A stretch of 64,000 bases of DNA from Taxillus chinensis. Its lineage: Eukaryota > Streptophyta > Magnoliopsida > Santalales > Loranthaceae. The position numbers and the translations under genes are program-made. Positions 10,598 through 23,221 of the stretch are shown here, in pieces (position 1 is the stretch's first letter; the number at the start of each line of letters is the position of its first letter). Location of the stretch: NCBI GenBank assembly GCA_023512835.1, contig CM042088.1, positions 6,006,078 to 6,070,077 on the forward strand, read 5' to 3'. The notes below the pieces were generated by a model. The model was not told the origin of the DNA. It searched no databases and worked only from the letters and a program-made list of their open reading frames with translations.

Positions 10598-11977
10598 ATG
10601 GCAGATTCCAGTAGCACCGCTCCCGCTCAAACTCCCATCCCAGTTGGGGAACAAGAACCCAGTGTAATTCCATATGTGGAATTGACTGGAGAGCAAGAGC
10701 AAGAACAACCCAGCAGCAGCAATAACAACAAGAAGGAATAAGAAGACTTCTACGATGTCCTTTCCAGCTCATCATCCCAAGTCCCAATGTGTACATCAAC
10801 TCTCTTTTCAAAGTGGAAAGCCTGAATGAGAGCGCACCTTGACATGCTTGATACCTTTTGTGGGAAGTCATTAAAAACGGAACTTATTCACCCATGATAA
10901 TATAAAGAGGTCATTTAACCACTAAAGATCTAGATAATTGGACCAAGATAGAATAGAGAAAAGTAAAACTCAGCTTCAAAGCAAAAACCATACTTTTCTC
11001 AACTCTCGATTATGACATGTTCATAAGTGTGCAGGATTTAGACACGATAAAATAAGTATGGGACAAACTATGTTTCATCTACAAAGGAGATGAGTACATA
11101 CGAGACAACAAGATTTTCCTGCTCAAATAAGAGTATGAATCCTTTAGATGTGAATTGAAAGAGTCACTTGACAACATTTATAAACGGTTCACTAGTCTCA
11201 TTCAACGAATGAAGAGTTACAACATTGAGATCTCTCAGAAGGACAAAAATGATAAATTTCTGAGATCTCTGCCACTTAGACTGTTGATTAAGACATTAGC
11301 CATCCGTCAACTGAATGAATGAAAAACTTGTGCCTTGGAAGCACTTTATGGAGACCTCAAGACATTTGAGATGCAAAAAAAAAAAAAAAAAAGAACTTGA
11401 GGCGTTTGAGAACCCCTCCAAGAAAAAGGAGAAGTCTATCGCTTTTAAGGCTGCTGAATAGAGGGAATCATCCTTAGAGGAGGAAAAAGGAGAAGATAAA
11501 GACCTTGATACAGATAGCTCCTTAGATCAAAAGCTAGCTTTTCTTATCAAAAAGCTGCTAAAGAGAAGGAGGAACTACAAATGGAAAGCTAGATAGTCCT
11601 CTTCCTTCTCGAAGGGAAAGGACAAAGAGAAGTTGCAGTGCTATCACTATAACAGGCCCGGCCACTTCGCTGCCGATTGCTACAAGCTGAAGAGGGATAA
11701 GAAAGAGGCAACAAAGCAGAAAAAGAAGACCAAAGACTCCTCAAGTTCAAGGAAGGATGACAAGAGGAAGAAGGCTCTTGTCACCAACAAATTTAATAGT
11801 GACACTAAGGAAGGTAAAGAATCCTCTGATGAGGAGCATAAGGAAAAAGGTCTCATTTGCTTCATGGCTGACACCTTGCCTCTACTCAAGGTAAGAACCT
11901 ATGAACAGCTCTACATTGAATTTGAATATACATATGGAGCTTACAAAAAATGGAGGAACAATTTCTCCCTATGAAAG
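10598..11977 (+). pseudogene. gag of Cop-1, N-terminal part
   Basis: An ATG at 10598 opens a short frame beginning MADSSSTAPAQTP, soon stopped. The UBN2/gag-like core can be followed with many stops (for example SLDNIYKRFTSLIQRMKSY around 11160-11215). An A-run near 11377-11393 interrupts a Lys-rich stretch. The zinc knuckle is at about 11637: CYHYNRPGHFAADC, where the second Cys is Tyr, so metal binding is doubtful. A Lys/Ser-rich tail follows. The gag is cut by the LTR at 11978-13390. Confidence 0.78.
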
Positions 11978-13390
11978 TGATAACTGCAATATTTGTCATT
12001 AAATTTGCATGTAATTTATAGGCTTTAATTTAATATTTTATTGAATTATTACATTTTTATAATAGTTTTTCCTATTTTCAATTATTTATTGTCTTAATCA
12101 CTTTTATAGATTTAATATCAATTTTGGTAGATTTGACTTTCAATTTAATTATTTCAATTTTGATATTAATTCTTTGGGCTAATTTGTAATTTTATTATGT
12201 GATTCGATAACAAAAATTGTAATTAAATTATGAATTCAAAGCTCGATTACAATTTTGCATCAATTGCGCAGGTCACGCTGTTGCCTAGTTTCAACGTGCT
12301 TAATTGGAAAATTGTTTTTGTGTATTCCAATTTTAATTGATTGGGTCAATTTAATGTGTCAATTTTATTTGTTCTATTTAATTGGAATAAAGAGATGAAA
12401 AGGAAGGCATGCGCGGGATTGGTGTGAGATTTGGCAAGAGACCATTAATATGTGGGCCCATAATCTTAATGCATGTAAATTGGAAACAGCTTTATGGCAT
12501 GCACGTTCAAGTTTTCAAATTTGTCTCCATCTATATAATTTGAAATTTACGTCAATATATGAGAGCCCTGGGGCGGCACCATCAAAGACCCATCCCACGC
12601 CGCAGACATCACCCAGCACCATCGCGCAGCATACCAGGTGACACCCAGCACAGCATTCAGACGCCTAGCTTAGTGCCTCCCGAGCAATTCTCACATCAGG
12701 GAGGACCTTTGGCGCAATACTGCAGGGCTGTTCATGTATTTTATTTTTTTTATGTATTAATTTTCTGTATTTGATTTAACTTCAAACTTCGATTGTTATT
12801 TTGAATCTTGGTTCTTCATTTAATAATTTATTTAGGTGCTATGGTTTGCAATTCAATCCTCTATCTGTTTTAAATTCTTTGCAATTAATTTGCGGTTGTA
12901 GTTAATTGTGGATTGTTTAAAGCATGATTTTTAATTATGATTAATTCGCGGTTGCGGTTAATTAATTTTGAGATGTGAAGATTTTTATTCGTAGTGAACG
13001 ATTTGATCTTCCTAATGCAAAACATAATCGTTCCTAGGATTGGTACGAGTTCAAGTCTGATTTCTAGTGCGAATTCATAATTTAATTATAATCATGGTGT
13101 CTTGGTTTAATTGAATTATGGGGCCTTAAATATGTTATTATATTTTTAGAAGATAATGATAAATAATAATTGAAGTGAGAGGTTAAATCATTTGCGTCTT
13201 TAATTCATTAATTTTCTTTACATATTTTATTTTATTTTAATTTCATTCAATCAAAAACCCCCCAATTTTCTAACTTAGATTTTCTTTATTTATTTTTATT
13301 GAAGAATAAGTTGAATTAAATTTTATAAGTCCTCCAGGTTAGTGAACGACCTATGTTAGCCCTATGCTATACTTAGTTTAAATTTTATTT
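11978..13390 (+). repeat. Solo LTR-like insertion in Cop-1 gag
   Basis: AT-rich, about 1.4 kb, starts TGATAACTGCAATA and has a TATA box TATATAA at 12532-12538 on the plus strand. Flanks are gaaag on the left and gaaat on the right (or tgaaa on both sides, if shifted by one base). Removing it joins cctatgaaa to tgcgtgtgcg and restores the gag frame at MKCVCDKCSF. The right end lacks a clean CA, so the 3' terminus is mutated or slightly trimmed. I see no internal coding region, hence solo. Confidence 0.65.
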
Positions 13391-14340
13391 GAAATGCGTG
13401 TGCGATAAATGCTCTTTTCAGAAAGCTGATAAAGAAAGATACTATTTAAAACTAAAAAGGCTTTCATGTGAATACCGTGATATACTTGATGACTATGAAC
13501 AAACTGAAAGAAGATTAAAATTAGAAGTGAGTGAAATGAGATGCACACACAATGGCCTTTTAGAAAAAGATGAACAATTAAAAATAGCCAAAAAGAACAT
13601 TGAATTGCTTGAGAAGGAACTAAAGGAAACCAAAGAAGAACTGGAGAAGGAAAGACAAACCTGTAAAAAGTGGCAAGACTCAGCTGAGATTGCAGCCCAC
13701 TTTAGAACCGCTCTAGACATTAAAGGTCTAGCTTTAGGACTAGGTTTCTCTAAGGATTAAGTAGCCATGATGCAGAAATATCCAATGCAAACCAAGTGCC
13801 TAGTTGGATTTGTTTCTGCCGATAACGTGCGTTATGATTATGGAAAGGAGGTTGAAATAGCTGTTAATAGTCTACCCAAACCAGTAGCACCCAAGCAAAG
13901 AGATCAATGTACTATTGTGTCTCAGGATAGTGATGTAGCAGTTGAGATGGTAGAACTAAAAGCTGAACCTCAAACCAATCTGCCCTCTACATCCCTTCAC
14001 AATGGTAAGGGTGTAGTAATTTAGGAGACAAGCCCAAGTAGGTATCTTACTAAGTTTGAGATTGGTTCGTCCAATAAGACTACATCCTCCTAGCCCAAGG
14101 TTGTCTCTGGTGGATTTAGGAAAGATCTAAGATATGAGAGTAATCATATGAAACCTTCTATAAATCAAACCAACCCCTTGAGACAGTGTGTCCTACCCAA
14201 ACCTGTTCAATGCCACATCTGTGCAGAAGTAGGACACCTTTCCTATTAATGTAGATTTTACCCTGATTACCTGAAGAGTGAGGTTGCTAAACAAATCAAG
14301 TTAAGCATATATTTCCAATAATCTACATGTTACAAAAGCA
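13391..14340 (+). pseudogene. gag of Cop-1, coiled-coil and second zinc knuckle
   Basis: From 13391 to 13757 the frame encodes a Lys/Glu-rich heptad-like helix (ELLEKELKETKEELEKE), a likely coiled coil used in particle assembly, ending ALDIKGLALGLGFSKD. The next frame (13767-14024) lacks known domains. At about 14210-14255 a second knuckle CHICAEVGHLSY is followed by a stop and Cys, so CCHC spacing is kept apart from the stop. Long gag with a C-terminal helix fits SIRE-like copia elements. Confidence 0.7.
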
Positions 14341-14649
14341 AATAGGAAGAAACAACCTAGGCACACACAAGTTAACCTTACTAAGTACTTAAAGACTAAA
14401 CCTGTGAAGAAAACTGTCAAGCTAGTGCCTGAGAAAGCTACAAAGGGTAAGAGTGAAGAAGGAGAGTCAAGTGTGGACTTAAAGGATAACCTTGCTAATG
14501 AACCAAAACTTTGATCAACTAAACAAGCATGGAAAATAAAATATGCTCCTTCTCACCAGATACCTAAATCAATAATTGTAGTATCCACTTACCCCAAGCC
14601 CAATCAATATTGGGCCCCAAGACGTAGTTTTTTGTTGTGCAGGAACAAG

Positions 14650-15070
14650 TGCCTGAAGTTGAAAGCAGCCACAAGAAACAAAAGATAAATTCAAGCCAGT
14701 GGTAACTTGACAGTGCTTGTTCCATGCACATGACAGATAATACCTCCCTATTGAGTGAAGTAAGGGAGGTTGCTTCATCATCTATTACCTTTGGTGACAA
14801 TAAGAAAGGTAAGATTGTTGGTAAGGGTACTCTCTCTAATGGCTCAATTTCAATTCATAATGTGTCTGTTGTCTAAGGTCTGAAATATAACCTGTTGAGC
14901 ATAAGTCAATTGTATGACAAAGGTTCTGAAGTGTTATTCACTAAGCACACTTGCACTGTTATGGATCCTGTCTCCAAGGGGTGAAGCTAAGCGGACATAG
15001 ACAAGGCAATGTCTATAAATTGGTCTTTGGTAATGCTTAATCTAATGAACCAATTTACTTTCTGTCTAAA
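14650..15070 (+). pseudogene. Protease of Cop-1
   Basis: At about 14700 the translation reads LDSACSMHMTDNT, matching the copia protease motif in which DSGCSRHMT is usual; Gly is Ala and the preceding Tyr codon is a stop. FGDNKKGKIVGKGTLSNG and LLSISQLYDKG, typical of the copia protease end, follow around 14790-14925 across further stops. No functional product is expected. Confidence 0.75.
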
Positions 15071-15079
15071 GCTTCGCTT

Positions 15080-15972
15080 GATATTAGATGGTTATGGCAC
15101 AAGAGATTTGTTCATTCAAAATTTAAGATTATGTCTAAACTTGCTTCTCTTAATCTGATTGAGGGCTTACCCAAGCATGTGTATGAGAAAGAACACCCAT
15201 GCAGGGATTGTCAGCTTGGTAAGTATGTAAAATATTCTTTCAAGAGTATGGATAAAACATTAACCACACAACCTCTAAAGCTTTTGTATATGGACCTATG
15301 TGGTCCTATCAATATGGCTTCCCTATCTGGTGCAAGATACTTCGTTGCAGTTGTAGATGACTACACCAGATACACATGGGTTATGTTTCTCAAGAACAAA
15401 ACTGAAACATTTGAAAATTTGGTTGAACTCTTTAACTGGATATCTAATGTCAAGAGTCTCTCTATTAAATGTATAAAAAGAGATCATGGCAGGGAATTTG
15501 AATTTTCTGATATGTTAGAGTTCTGTGCTGAGCATGGTATCCAACACAATTTCTTAGCTCCAAGAACTCTATAACAAAATGGAGTAGCTGAAAGAAAGAA
15601 TCGGACGTTGGTTAAAGTAGCTAGAACCATGCTGACAGGAGCTTAGTTCCCAAAATCCCTATGGGCTGAAGCTATTACCATTGCATATTATGTGTAAAAC
15701 AAAACTCTAATCAACAAACGAGCCATGAAAACGCCCTATGAGTTATGGAAGGGAAGGAGACAAAATATTGGTCACCTAAGGATCTTTGGGTGCACTTCCT
15801 ACATTCTGAACAATGGCAAGGATTACTTAAATAAGTTTGATGCCAAGTTAGATGATGGATATCTCCTTGGATACTCCATGAATAGCAAGACTTATCATAT
15901 ATTTAATAGGAGAACTAAAACAGTTGAAGAGTCTATTCATGTTTCTCTTGATGAAACTAACCATGGTATGTA
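15080..15972 (+). pseudogene. Integrase of Cop-1
   Basis: The GAG-pre-integrase zinc motif spans LWHKRFVHS to HPCRDCQLGK. Catalytic residues: Asp in LLYMDLCGP (about 15292), Asp in IKRDHGREFE (about 15484), Glu in QNGVAERKNRTL (about 15592). A stop sits just before QNGVAE and two more follow, each where a codon such as Gln or Asn is usual. The C-terminal part TPYELWKGRR to FNRRTKTVEESIHV is intact to 15972. Confidence 0.88.
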
Positions 15973-16349
15973 AAAAGGAAACAAAAATGTAAATGATATG
16001 CAGGATACTATTGTTGTTGAAGACCTTGACATAGACAAATAGACAGCAGAACCAAGAGAACAAGTGCCTGAACCTGAAGAGACTTAAGTTGAACAGACTG
16101 CTGAAGAACCTATTCTAGAACCAACAGAAGATTGGAACAATCAGAAATAGCCTATTCAGTCACAATCACATCCACTAACCCAAGAACCTGACATTGAGGA
16201 ATTGGGCATTCAATATGAAGAAAGAGAAGACCTTCCAAAGGCAAGAAGGAGACTAAAGGACCACCCCTCTAAACTAATAATAGGAGATCCTGATTCACGT
16301 GTTAGAACAAGAGCTGCCACTTCAAATGAAAATCTTTACATGTGCTTCA

Positions 16350-17617
16350 TATCTCAAGTGGATTGATGCTATACAAGAAGAATTAAATCAGCTCAAAAGA
16401 TAAAGAGTATGGGAGTTAATCAGTAGGCCTAGATCATAGCAAGTTATTGGAGTGAAATGGATCTTTAGAAACAAGCTAGATACAGATGGCATAGTGATTA
16501 AAAATAAGGCTAGACTAGTAACAAAGGGATACAGACAAGAAGAAGGTATTGATTATGATGAGCCCTTTGCACCAGTTGCTAGACTAGAGGCCATTAGAAT
16601 GTTCCTGACATATATGACATTCTAAGACTTCAAAGTCTATCAAATAGATGTCAATAGTGCATTCTTAAATGGAGATATCCAAGAAGAAGTCTATGTTGAA
16701 CAACCCCCTAAATTTCTAGAGCCAAATCAAGAACACAAAATGTACAAACTGAAAAAGGCTCTATATGGACCGAAGCAAGCACCACAGGCTTAGTAGAAAC
16801 CCTGTCAGAGTTCTTAATTAAGAACAAGTTTAGAAAAGGCAAGATTGACCCAACCTTTTTTCTCAAGGAAGGAAAAGGATCACCCTTGATTGTATAGATC
16901 TATGTTGATAACATCATCTTTGGATCAAGAGACAAGAAACAATATAAGGAATTCTCCCAGTTGATGAAAAGTGAATATGAAATGAGTATAATTGGAGAAC
17001 TCTCATTCTTCCTTTGGTTAGAAGTCAAGCAGTTGAAAGATGAGATATTTATCAGTCAAACTAAATACACAAAAGAGATTATGAAGAAATTCAAAATGAC
17101 TGATGCTTCTCACATGAAAACATCCATTCCTACAGATGGCAAATTGGATATGGATGAAGCTGGCAAAGAGGTGGATATCACAGAGTACATAAGCATGATT
17201 TCTTGTTGTATTTGACAGCAAGAAGACCTAACATAATGTGCACCACATGCATCTGTGCAAGATACCAATCAAATCCTAAGGAATCTCACATGTTACACGC
17301 CAAGAGGATAACGTGGTATCTTAAGGGAACTAAAAATTTGGGGCTTTGGTATCCAAAGGAGTCTGACAGGAAGAGCACAAGTGGAACATAAGTAGAACAT
17401 GCCAACTTCTCAGCAATAGATTTGTATCTTGGTTCAACAAGAAATAGAATTCAGTTTCAACCTCTACAACTAAAGTTGAATGCATTATTGCAAGAAGCTG
17501 TTGTGCTCAACTGCTATGGGTGGCCAGTCAATTATCAGAAAACGAGTTTAATCTCAAAGCTGTGCCATTGTACTGTGACAACACAAGTGCCACAACAATC
17601 TCTAACAATCCTGTCAT
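16350..17617 (+). pseudogene. Reverse transcriptase and RNase H (first part) of Cop-1
   Basis: RT begins WIDAIQEELNQL and continues [43 protein letters not shown] and MYKLKKALYGPKQAP. The active site at 16901-16912 reads YVDN instead of YVDD, so the second catalytic Asp is Asn. Many stops and at least two frameshifts follow. The thumb/connection is at 16961-17215. RNase H motifs (KKQNSVSTSTTKVE, YCDNTSATTISNNPV) appear in shifted frames up to the break at 17617; the gene resumes at 61141. Confidence 0.85.
17613..17617. other. Target-site duplication gtcat, left copy
   Basis: gtcat here and at 61141-61145 flank the 43.5 kb insertion. The Cop-1 codons read AAT CCT GTC AT on the left and GTC ATG CAA on the right. 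Confidence 0.88.
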
Positions 17618-18009
17618 TGTAAAGACTCATACCGGTGGGAGGTTGAAAGTTAGACCCCGAATAGAGTTTGGAATATATATTCGGTAGCACGGCCTCAACA
17701 TTAGCATTTTGAGTTTATTATTAAATATTATTATTTTAATATGTTCATTTATTATAATAGTAATATTATTAATATAATTATTTAAGCATTTGAGTGATTA
17801 TTATTATAATAATTAGTGTTATGATAGTTATTATTATTGATGCAATTATTGAGTTATTATAATTAATATGAGATTATTATTAATGTAAGTATTTTAATAT
17901 TTAGATTTTATTAATATTATATAATAATTTGAGTGGATTATTATAAAGATTTATTATTATTACTATTATTATTATTATTACTATAAGATGCTAATTCATT
18001 TTAAGACTT

Positions 18010-18064
<55 letters not shown>

Positions 18065-18720
18065 TACAAAAGGGAAAACCTAGGAGAGGAACCTGATGTG
18101 TGCGTGCACAGAGCTTGGCAAGGGAGAAATACTGTGTTCGAAGCCGTCATGTTCTACATCTCTCGAGTTTGAATCCAGATAGATGATTCATGATTCCTCG
18201 TCATCCTATTGCATGAACATGGTCTATTGGAGAATAGTACTTACTCGATTTTGTCTATGCGAGCATATACATATATATATATATACACACACACATGCTC
18301 GACATTCTTGTCTTCTTAATCCTGTACATGTACCTGATTTATTACCTTACATATTATTATTATTATTACCACTCACCCTTACCTGTTCCTGCACGATTTC
18401 TACAAAAAAAATAGTGTAGGCCCACATGCTTTTCCTTATTTATTTACCTGTTCCTACATGACTTCTATTCATCCTTTCTTGTTCCCATTCAACATCATGC
18501 TACATTCCAATCCCCTTTTCTTGTTATATATATAATATAAATATATATATATATATATTATGATTGTATGGTTATTTAAGAGTATTTTATATACTCACGT
18601 TTATTTAAAATACTTTTACTCATGGTTATTCAAAAGCTTTCATGCATCATATTTTATTTAAGAGTTAAATAAAATATATATATATATATATATTAAAACC
18701 CAATTTGTAAAATATTGAGT
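17618..18720 (+). repeat. Left part of Gyp-C LTR, AT-rich
   Basis: After TGTAAAGACTCATACC the sequence turns into long ATT/TAA-rich runs (17690-18000), a TA microsatellite and several shorter TA/CA runs (18268-18292, 18522-18560, 18672-18694). No ORF of note. The right edge is uncertain, because no primer-binding site or LTR end was found before 19264. Confidence 0.45.
18013..18062. repeat. TA dinucleotide microsatellite
   Basis: About 25 uninterrupted TA units. Its length is likely to vary between individuals. Confidence 0.95.
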
Positions 18721-19263
18721 GTGAGAGGGTTTTATTGGGAATAAGACCCATGGTCTCCATTATTAAATAACTAAGGTATATGTCTTAATGTATCTCCGAA
18801 GAGATTTTATGGACTAGGCTCAAGTTATTTTCCTAAAAGGATAGTTTACTTATTATTTAAACCAGCTTGATTGACACCTCGCCAAAGCTAGGCAATTCAA
18901 AAGGTTTAGGTAATAAGACACGAAATAATGGTTATACACTCAACACGATCTCTTGCATTAATCTTCCAAAGAGGCGCTGTTGCAAGGGATGTGGACCAAA
19001 TATAAACGAAAATTGAATTGGTTGAATATGCGATATTTAGGAAAGCCAAATCAATTGGGAGGGTCCCGACAAAGTAAAGAAAAAGTTTATTCTCCCAAAG
19101 GAGGTTTATTGATTCTGGATATTTTGTTATTCGTAGTAAGAGTATTGATTTAGGGTTTTATTAATACTTGTACATTCATGCATTCATTAATGTATATGCA
19201 TTTTACTAAATTTAGTTATGATGTATGCCATTCTAAAACATTTTATATTTTATATTTTCGAAA
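18721..19263 (+). other. Unassigned stretch upstream of Cop-2 gag
   Basis: No ORF, LTR end or primer site recognised. It may be the Cop-2 5' leader plus flanking element sequence. The expected Cop-2 5' LTR (1.8 kb, cf. 23222-25042) is absent, so a deletion junction should lie here or just to the left. Confidence 0.4.
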
Positions 19264-20051
19264 ATGTCTTTTAACCCACTAGCCGTTTTATTGAGCCAAA
19301 ATAAATTGACCGGTGAAAATTTCAATGATTGGAAGCGTAATCGAATATTGTGTTAACGCTAAAAGCACAAGTTTGTGCTATCAGAGCCTTGTCCACCTGA
19401 ACCTCCGGCTAATGCTTCGAAAACTGCAAAGGATGCCTATGATAAGTGGATTGCGTCCGATGATATGACTCGTTGTTACATGTTGGCATCCATGTCCAAT
19501 GTGTTGCAACAACAACATCAAGGGATGCGAACCGCCAAGGATATCATGGATTCTTTACAGGTATGTTTGGGGAGATCTCAATTCGTGCGCGGTTTGAGGC
19601 CGTGAGAGCTATTATGAATAGTCGCATGAAAGTGGGAACTCCTATTAGGGATCATCTCTTAGAGATCATGGCTCATTTTAATGAGGCTGAGATCCATGGA
19701 GCTAGTATAGATCAACAGACTCAAGTTGGTATGATACTAGAGACTCTCCCTGATAGCTTCATTTCTTTTAAGACTAATTATGTCTTGAATAAAATGGATC
19801 TAAACCTCACCACTCTTATGACTGAATTACAAACCTATGAGGGAATGATTAAGTCTAAGAAAGGTGAGGTGAACATGGTTGTTGCTGGTTCTTCTCTTAA
19901 GAAGAAGAAGAAGCTAAGTGACAAGAAAAAGGCATCTTTAAAAGCCAAGAGGAAGGTGAACAAGAAAAAAAAGACTCCTAAAGCTGGAAAGTGTTTCCAT
20001 TGCGGCAAAGAAGGGCACTAGAAGAGGAACTGTAAAGAGTACCTCCAAACA
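19264..20051 (+). pseudogene. gag of Cop-2
   Basis: ATG at 19264 gives MSFNPLAVLLSQNKLTGENF, the usual copia Gag opening. Two stops follow near 19353, then SEPCPPEPPANASKT. A frameshift near 19562 moves the frame to MFGEISIRARFEAVR. The UBN2-type region (VGMILETLPDSF) is followed by a Lys-rich linker and the zinc knuckle CFHCGKEGH at about 19990, where a TAG replaces the usual Trp before KRNC. The role is particle formation and RNA binding. Confidence 0.85.
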
Positions 20052-20618
20052 GTGAAGCCAAAGGAAGGTATTGTACTTGTCCTTGAAACTGGTTTAGTGG
20101 AAAAATCAAATAATCTTTGGATTATAGATTATGGTGCCACTAATAATGTTTGTACTTCTTTGCGGGGACTTCAGGTCCAAAGGCGGCTTAAGGAAGGGGA
20201 ATTCATTTTTAGAGTTGGCACTGGGGATTCGGTTTCAGCAATGGCGATGGGAGTGCTAAAGTTATATTTTAGAAATAAATTTATTTTGTTAAAGGATTGT
20301 TTTTATGTACCTGAGTTGAACAGGAATTTGATTTCAGTTTCTTCTTTGGTTGAACATGGTTATTCTATTCGTTTTGCTGAAAATGTTTCAGTTTATAAGA
20401 ATAATATGTTGATATGTTCTGGTATAAAGGAAAACAATCTTTACAAAATTAATCCTAGCATTCATACATTGTTGAACACTGAAATAATTGATGATGAACC
20501 CATTCCAAAACGAGTTAAGTTAGATACAAATGAAACATATCTATGGCACATGAGACTTGGACATATTAACCAAACTAGGATTCAAAGGTTAGTAAAGGAT
20601 GGACTTCGAATGGTTTAG
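20052..20618 (+). pseudogene. Protease and pre-integrase region of Cop-2
   Basis: An open frame of 188 codons. The protease motif reads WIIDYGATNNVCTS: the Ser/Thr after the catalytic Asp is Tyr, so activity should be lost even though the frame is open. LKDCFYVPELNRNLISVSSL is the typical end of copia protease. TYLWHMRLGHINQTRIQRL starts the His-His-Cys-Cys region, which is cut by a stop at 20616. Confidence 0.85.
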
Positions 20619-21560
20619 AGGTTACTCCTTTACCCACATGTGAATCATGTTTGGAGGGTAAAATGACCAAGAGGTCTTTTCCTTCGAAAGGACATCGTGT
20701 TAATGATCTCCTAGAGCTAGTACATACGAGATGTTTGTGGACCATTTAATGTACAAGCAAGAGGAGGTTATGAGTATTTCGTCACTTTTATTGACGATTT
20801 CTCTAGATATGGATATGTTTACCTAATACACCGTAAGTCAGAGACTTTTGAAAAGTTCAAAGAATTTCGGACTGAGACGGAAAAGCAATTAGGTAAATTT
20901 ATCAAGATGCTTCGATCAGATCGAGGTGGAGAGTACCTGGATAATGAGTTTAGGTCATATCTAACTGATAATGGGATATTGTCTCAACTCTCTGCACCTG
21001 GCACACCACAACAAAATGGTGTTGCAGAGAGGAGGAATAGGACAATGCTTGACATGATGAGATCAATGTTAAGTAGTTCATCATTGCCCAAATCGTTTTG
21101 GGGGTATGCACTACAAACGCTCTGTTTATTTGATAAACAGGGTACCTTCTAAATCCATACCTAAGACACCATTCGAATTATGGACAGGTCGTAAACCAAG
21201 TTTAAGGCATATCCGAATTTGGGGGTGTAGGGCTCATGTCAAAAGGGCTAAGGTGGATAAGTTGGATGCACGCACTGAGTTGTGCATTTTTGTAGGATAT
21301 CCAAAAGAAATGAAAGGTGGTTTATTTTATAGTCAAAAAGATAATAAAGTATTTGTATCGACAAATGCTAAATATCTTGAAGATGACCATATTAAAAATC
21401 ACAAATCAGATCACCGAATAGAGTTGGATGAGATACCAGTTGATGAGATCAGTGGCCCAACTCAGGATCAACATGATGAGATCATTATTGATCAACCAAT
21501 CATAAGAAATGAGACCACAACATTGGAACAATATCCGGTTACTTTGCGTCAGTAGTGGGA
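20619..21560 (+). pseudogene. Integrase of Cop-2
   Basis: The Cys pair is in CESCLEGKMTKRSF (about 20640). One extra A near 20731 shifts the frame exactly before the first catalytic Asp (DVCGPF can be read only in the next frame). The second Asp is in MLRSDRGGEYLDNE (20907 onward) and the Glu in QNGVAERRNRTM. A further shift near 21130 leads into VYLINRVPSKSIPKTPFELW and IWGCRAHVKRAKVDKLD. Domain order and residues fit copia integrase. Confidence 0.88.
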
Positions 21561-23099
21561 GGGTTGTTAGACAACCGGACCGTTACATGGGAGTTGGAGA
21601 TGCTCTGGTAGCTATCTCTGATGATCATAAAGATGATCCCTTGACCCTGAGTGATGCACTGAATGATGTAGATTCCAAAGCATGGCAACAAGCAATGGAT
21701 GCTGAAATGAATTCAATGTATTCAAACCAAGTTTGGGAACTTGTGGATTTGCCCAAAGGGGTGAAACCAATTGGATGCAAATGGATTTATAAAAGGAAAA
21801 GAGGCGCGGATGGAAAAGTAGAGACTTTTAAAGCTAGGCTAGTAGCCAAGGGCTACACCCAGAAAGAAGGTATCGATTATGAGGAAACCTTCTCTCCGGT
21901 TGCCATGCTCAAATCCATTCGCATCCTCCTGTCTATAGCTACACATCTCGATTATGAGATTTGGCAAATGGACGTGAAAACGGCATTCTTGAATGGTCGT
22001 TTGGAGGAGAGTATCTATATGATACGACCTGAAGGATTCATTGCTAAAGGGCAACAACATAAAGTATGCAAGTTGCAGAGATCCATTTATGGACTCAAAC
22101 AAGCCTCTAGGTCTTGGAACATTAGATTTGACGAGGTGGTCAAATCATTTGATTTCAAGCGAGCATGGACGAGCCATGCGTCTACAAGAAGATAAAGGAT
22201 GGAAATGTGGTCTTTCTTATTCTTTATGTTGATGATATTCTTATCATTGGGAATGATATAGTATCATTGGAATCGGTCAAACAGTGGTTGACTAAACAAT
22301 TCCAGATGAAAGACTTGGGAGAAGCAAGCTATGTTCTTGGAATCCGTATTTACCGTGATAGGAAGAACAAGATGTTAGCATTATCCCAAGCCTCGTACAT
22401 AGATAAAATACTTGAGAAGTATTGTATGCAAAATTCCAAAAAGGGTCAACAACCCATGAGAAATGGAATTACGTTGTCTAAGGAAATGTCTCCTAAGACA
22501 CAAGCAGAGATCGATAAGATGCGAAAGATACCCTATGCTTCAAGGGTTGGTAGTCTAATGTATGCTATGTTATGTACGAGACCGGATATTTGTTATGCGG
22601 TGGGAATTGTTAGTAGATATCAATCGAATCCGGGAATCAAACATTGGGAATCGGTTAAGCATATTCTTAAGTATCTTCGGAGAACTAGGAATTACATGCT
22701 CGTGTATTCAGGGTCAGATTTGACGCCTGTGGGATACACCGATTCTGATTTTCAATCAGATCCAGTTCGAGGAAATCAACCTCTGCTCTGTGTTCACTTT
22801 GAATGGTGGAGCTATAGTTTGGAGGAGTGTGAAACAATCTTGTGTTTCGACTCTACTATGGAAGCCGAATATGTGGCGGCTTCGGAAGGCATCAAAGAGG
22901 CCGTATGGCTCCGTAACTTCTTAAAGGATTTAGAGGTTATCCCTGACCTTGAGCAACCCATGACCATTTATTGTGACAATAGTGGTGCGGTTGCAAATAG
23001 TAAGGAACCAAGAAGCCATCAAAGGGGAAAACACATTGAACGGAAGTTTCACCTCATCGAGACATTGTGGAGCGCGGTGACGTGTCGGTATGCAAGATA
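21561..23099 (+). pseudogene. Reverse transcriptase and RNase H of Cop-2
   Basis: RT from about 21640: CKWIYKRKRGADGKVETFKA, YTQKEGIDYEETFSPVA, WQMDVKTAFLNGRLEESIYM and SIYGLKQASRSWNIRFD. One frameshift near 22165, just after FDFKRA, precedes the active site ILYVDDILIIGND (YVDD intact). RNase H residues: Asp in GYTDSDFQSD, Glu in TMEAEYVAASE, Asp in IYCDNSGAVANS. The last segment loses frame near KHIERKFHLIE, and the end (DPFTKTLP) is read in another frame to about 23207. Confidence 0.9.
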
Positions 23100-23210
23100 G
23101 CATCGGAGGACAACCCTGCTGATCCTTTTACAAAGACTCTTCCTTCTAGAGTTTTTGATGGACACCTTGAGAGGTTGGGAATTCGGGATATGACACGGTT
23201 GCTTTAATGC

Positions 23211-23221
23211 AAGTGGGAGAT
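23211..23221 (+). other. Polypurine tract of Cop-2
   Basis: AAGTGGGAGAT lies directly before the LTR start TGTTGGGATAG, the standard plus-strand primer of copia elements. Confidence 0.88.

Noticed and set aside
14564..14800. Minus-strand ORFs in the Cop-1 protease region
   Set aside because: Antisense shadows; the plus strand shows protease motifs.
18110..18180. SINE or tRNA-like sequence (GAGTTTGAATCC resembles a B box)
   Set aside because: No matching A box at the right distance and no cloverleaf could be folded by eye.
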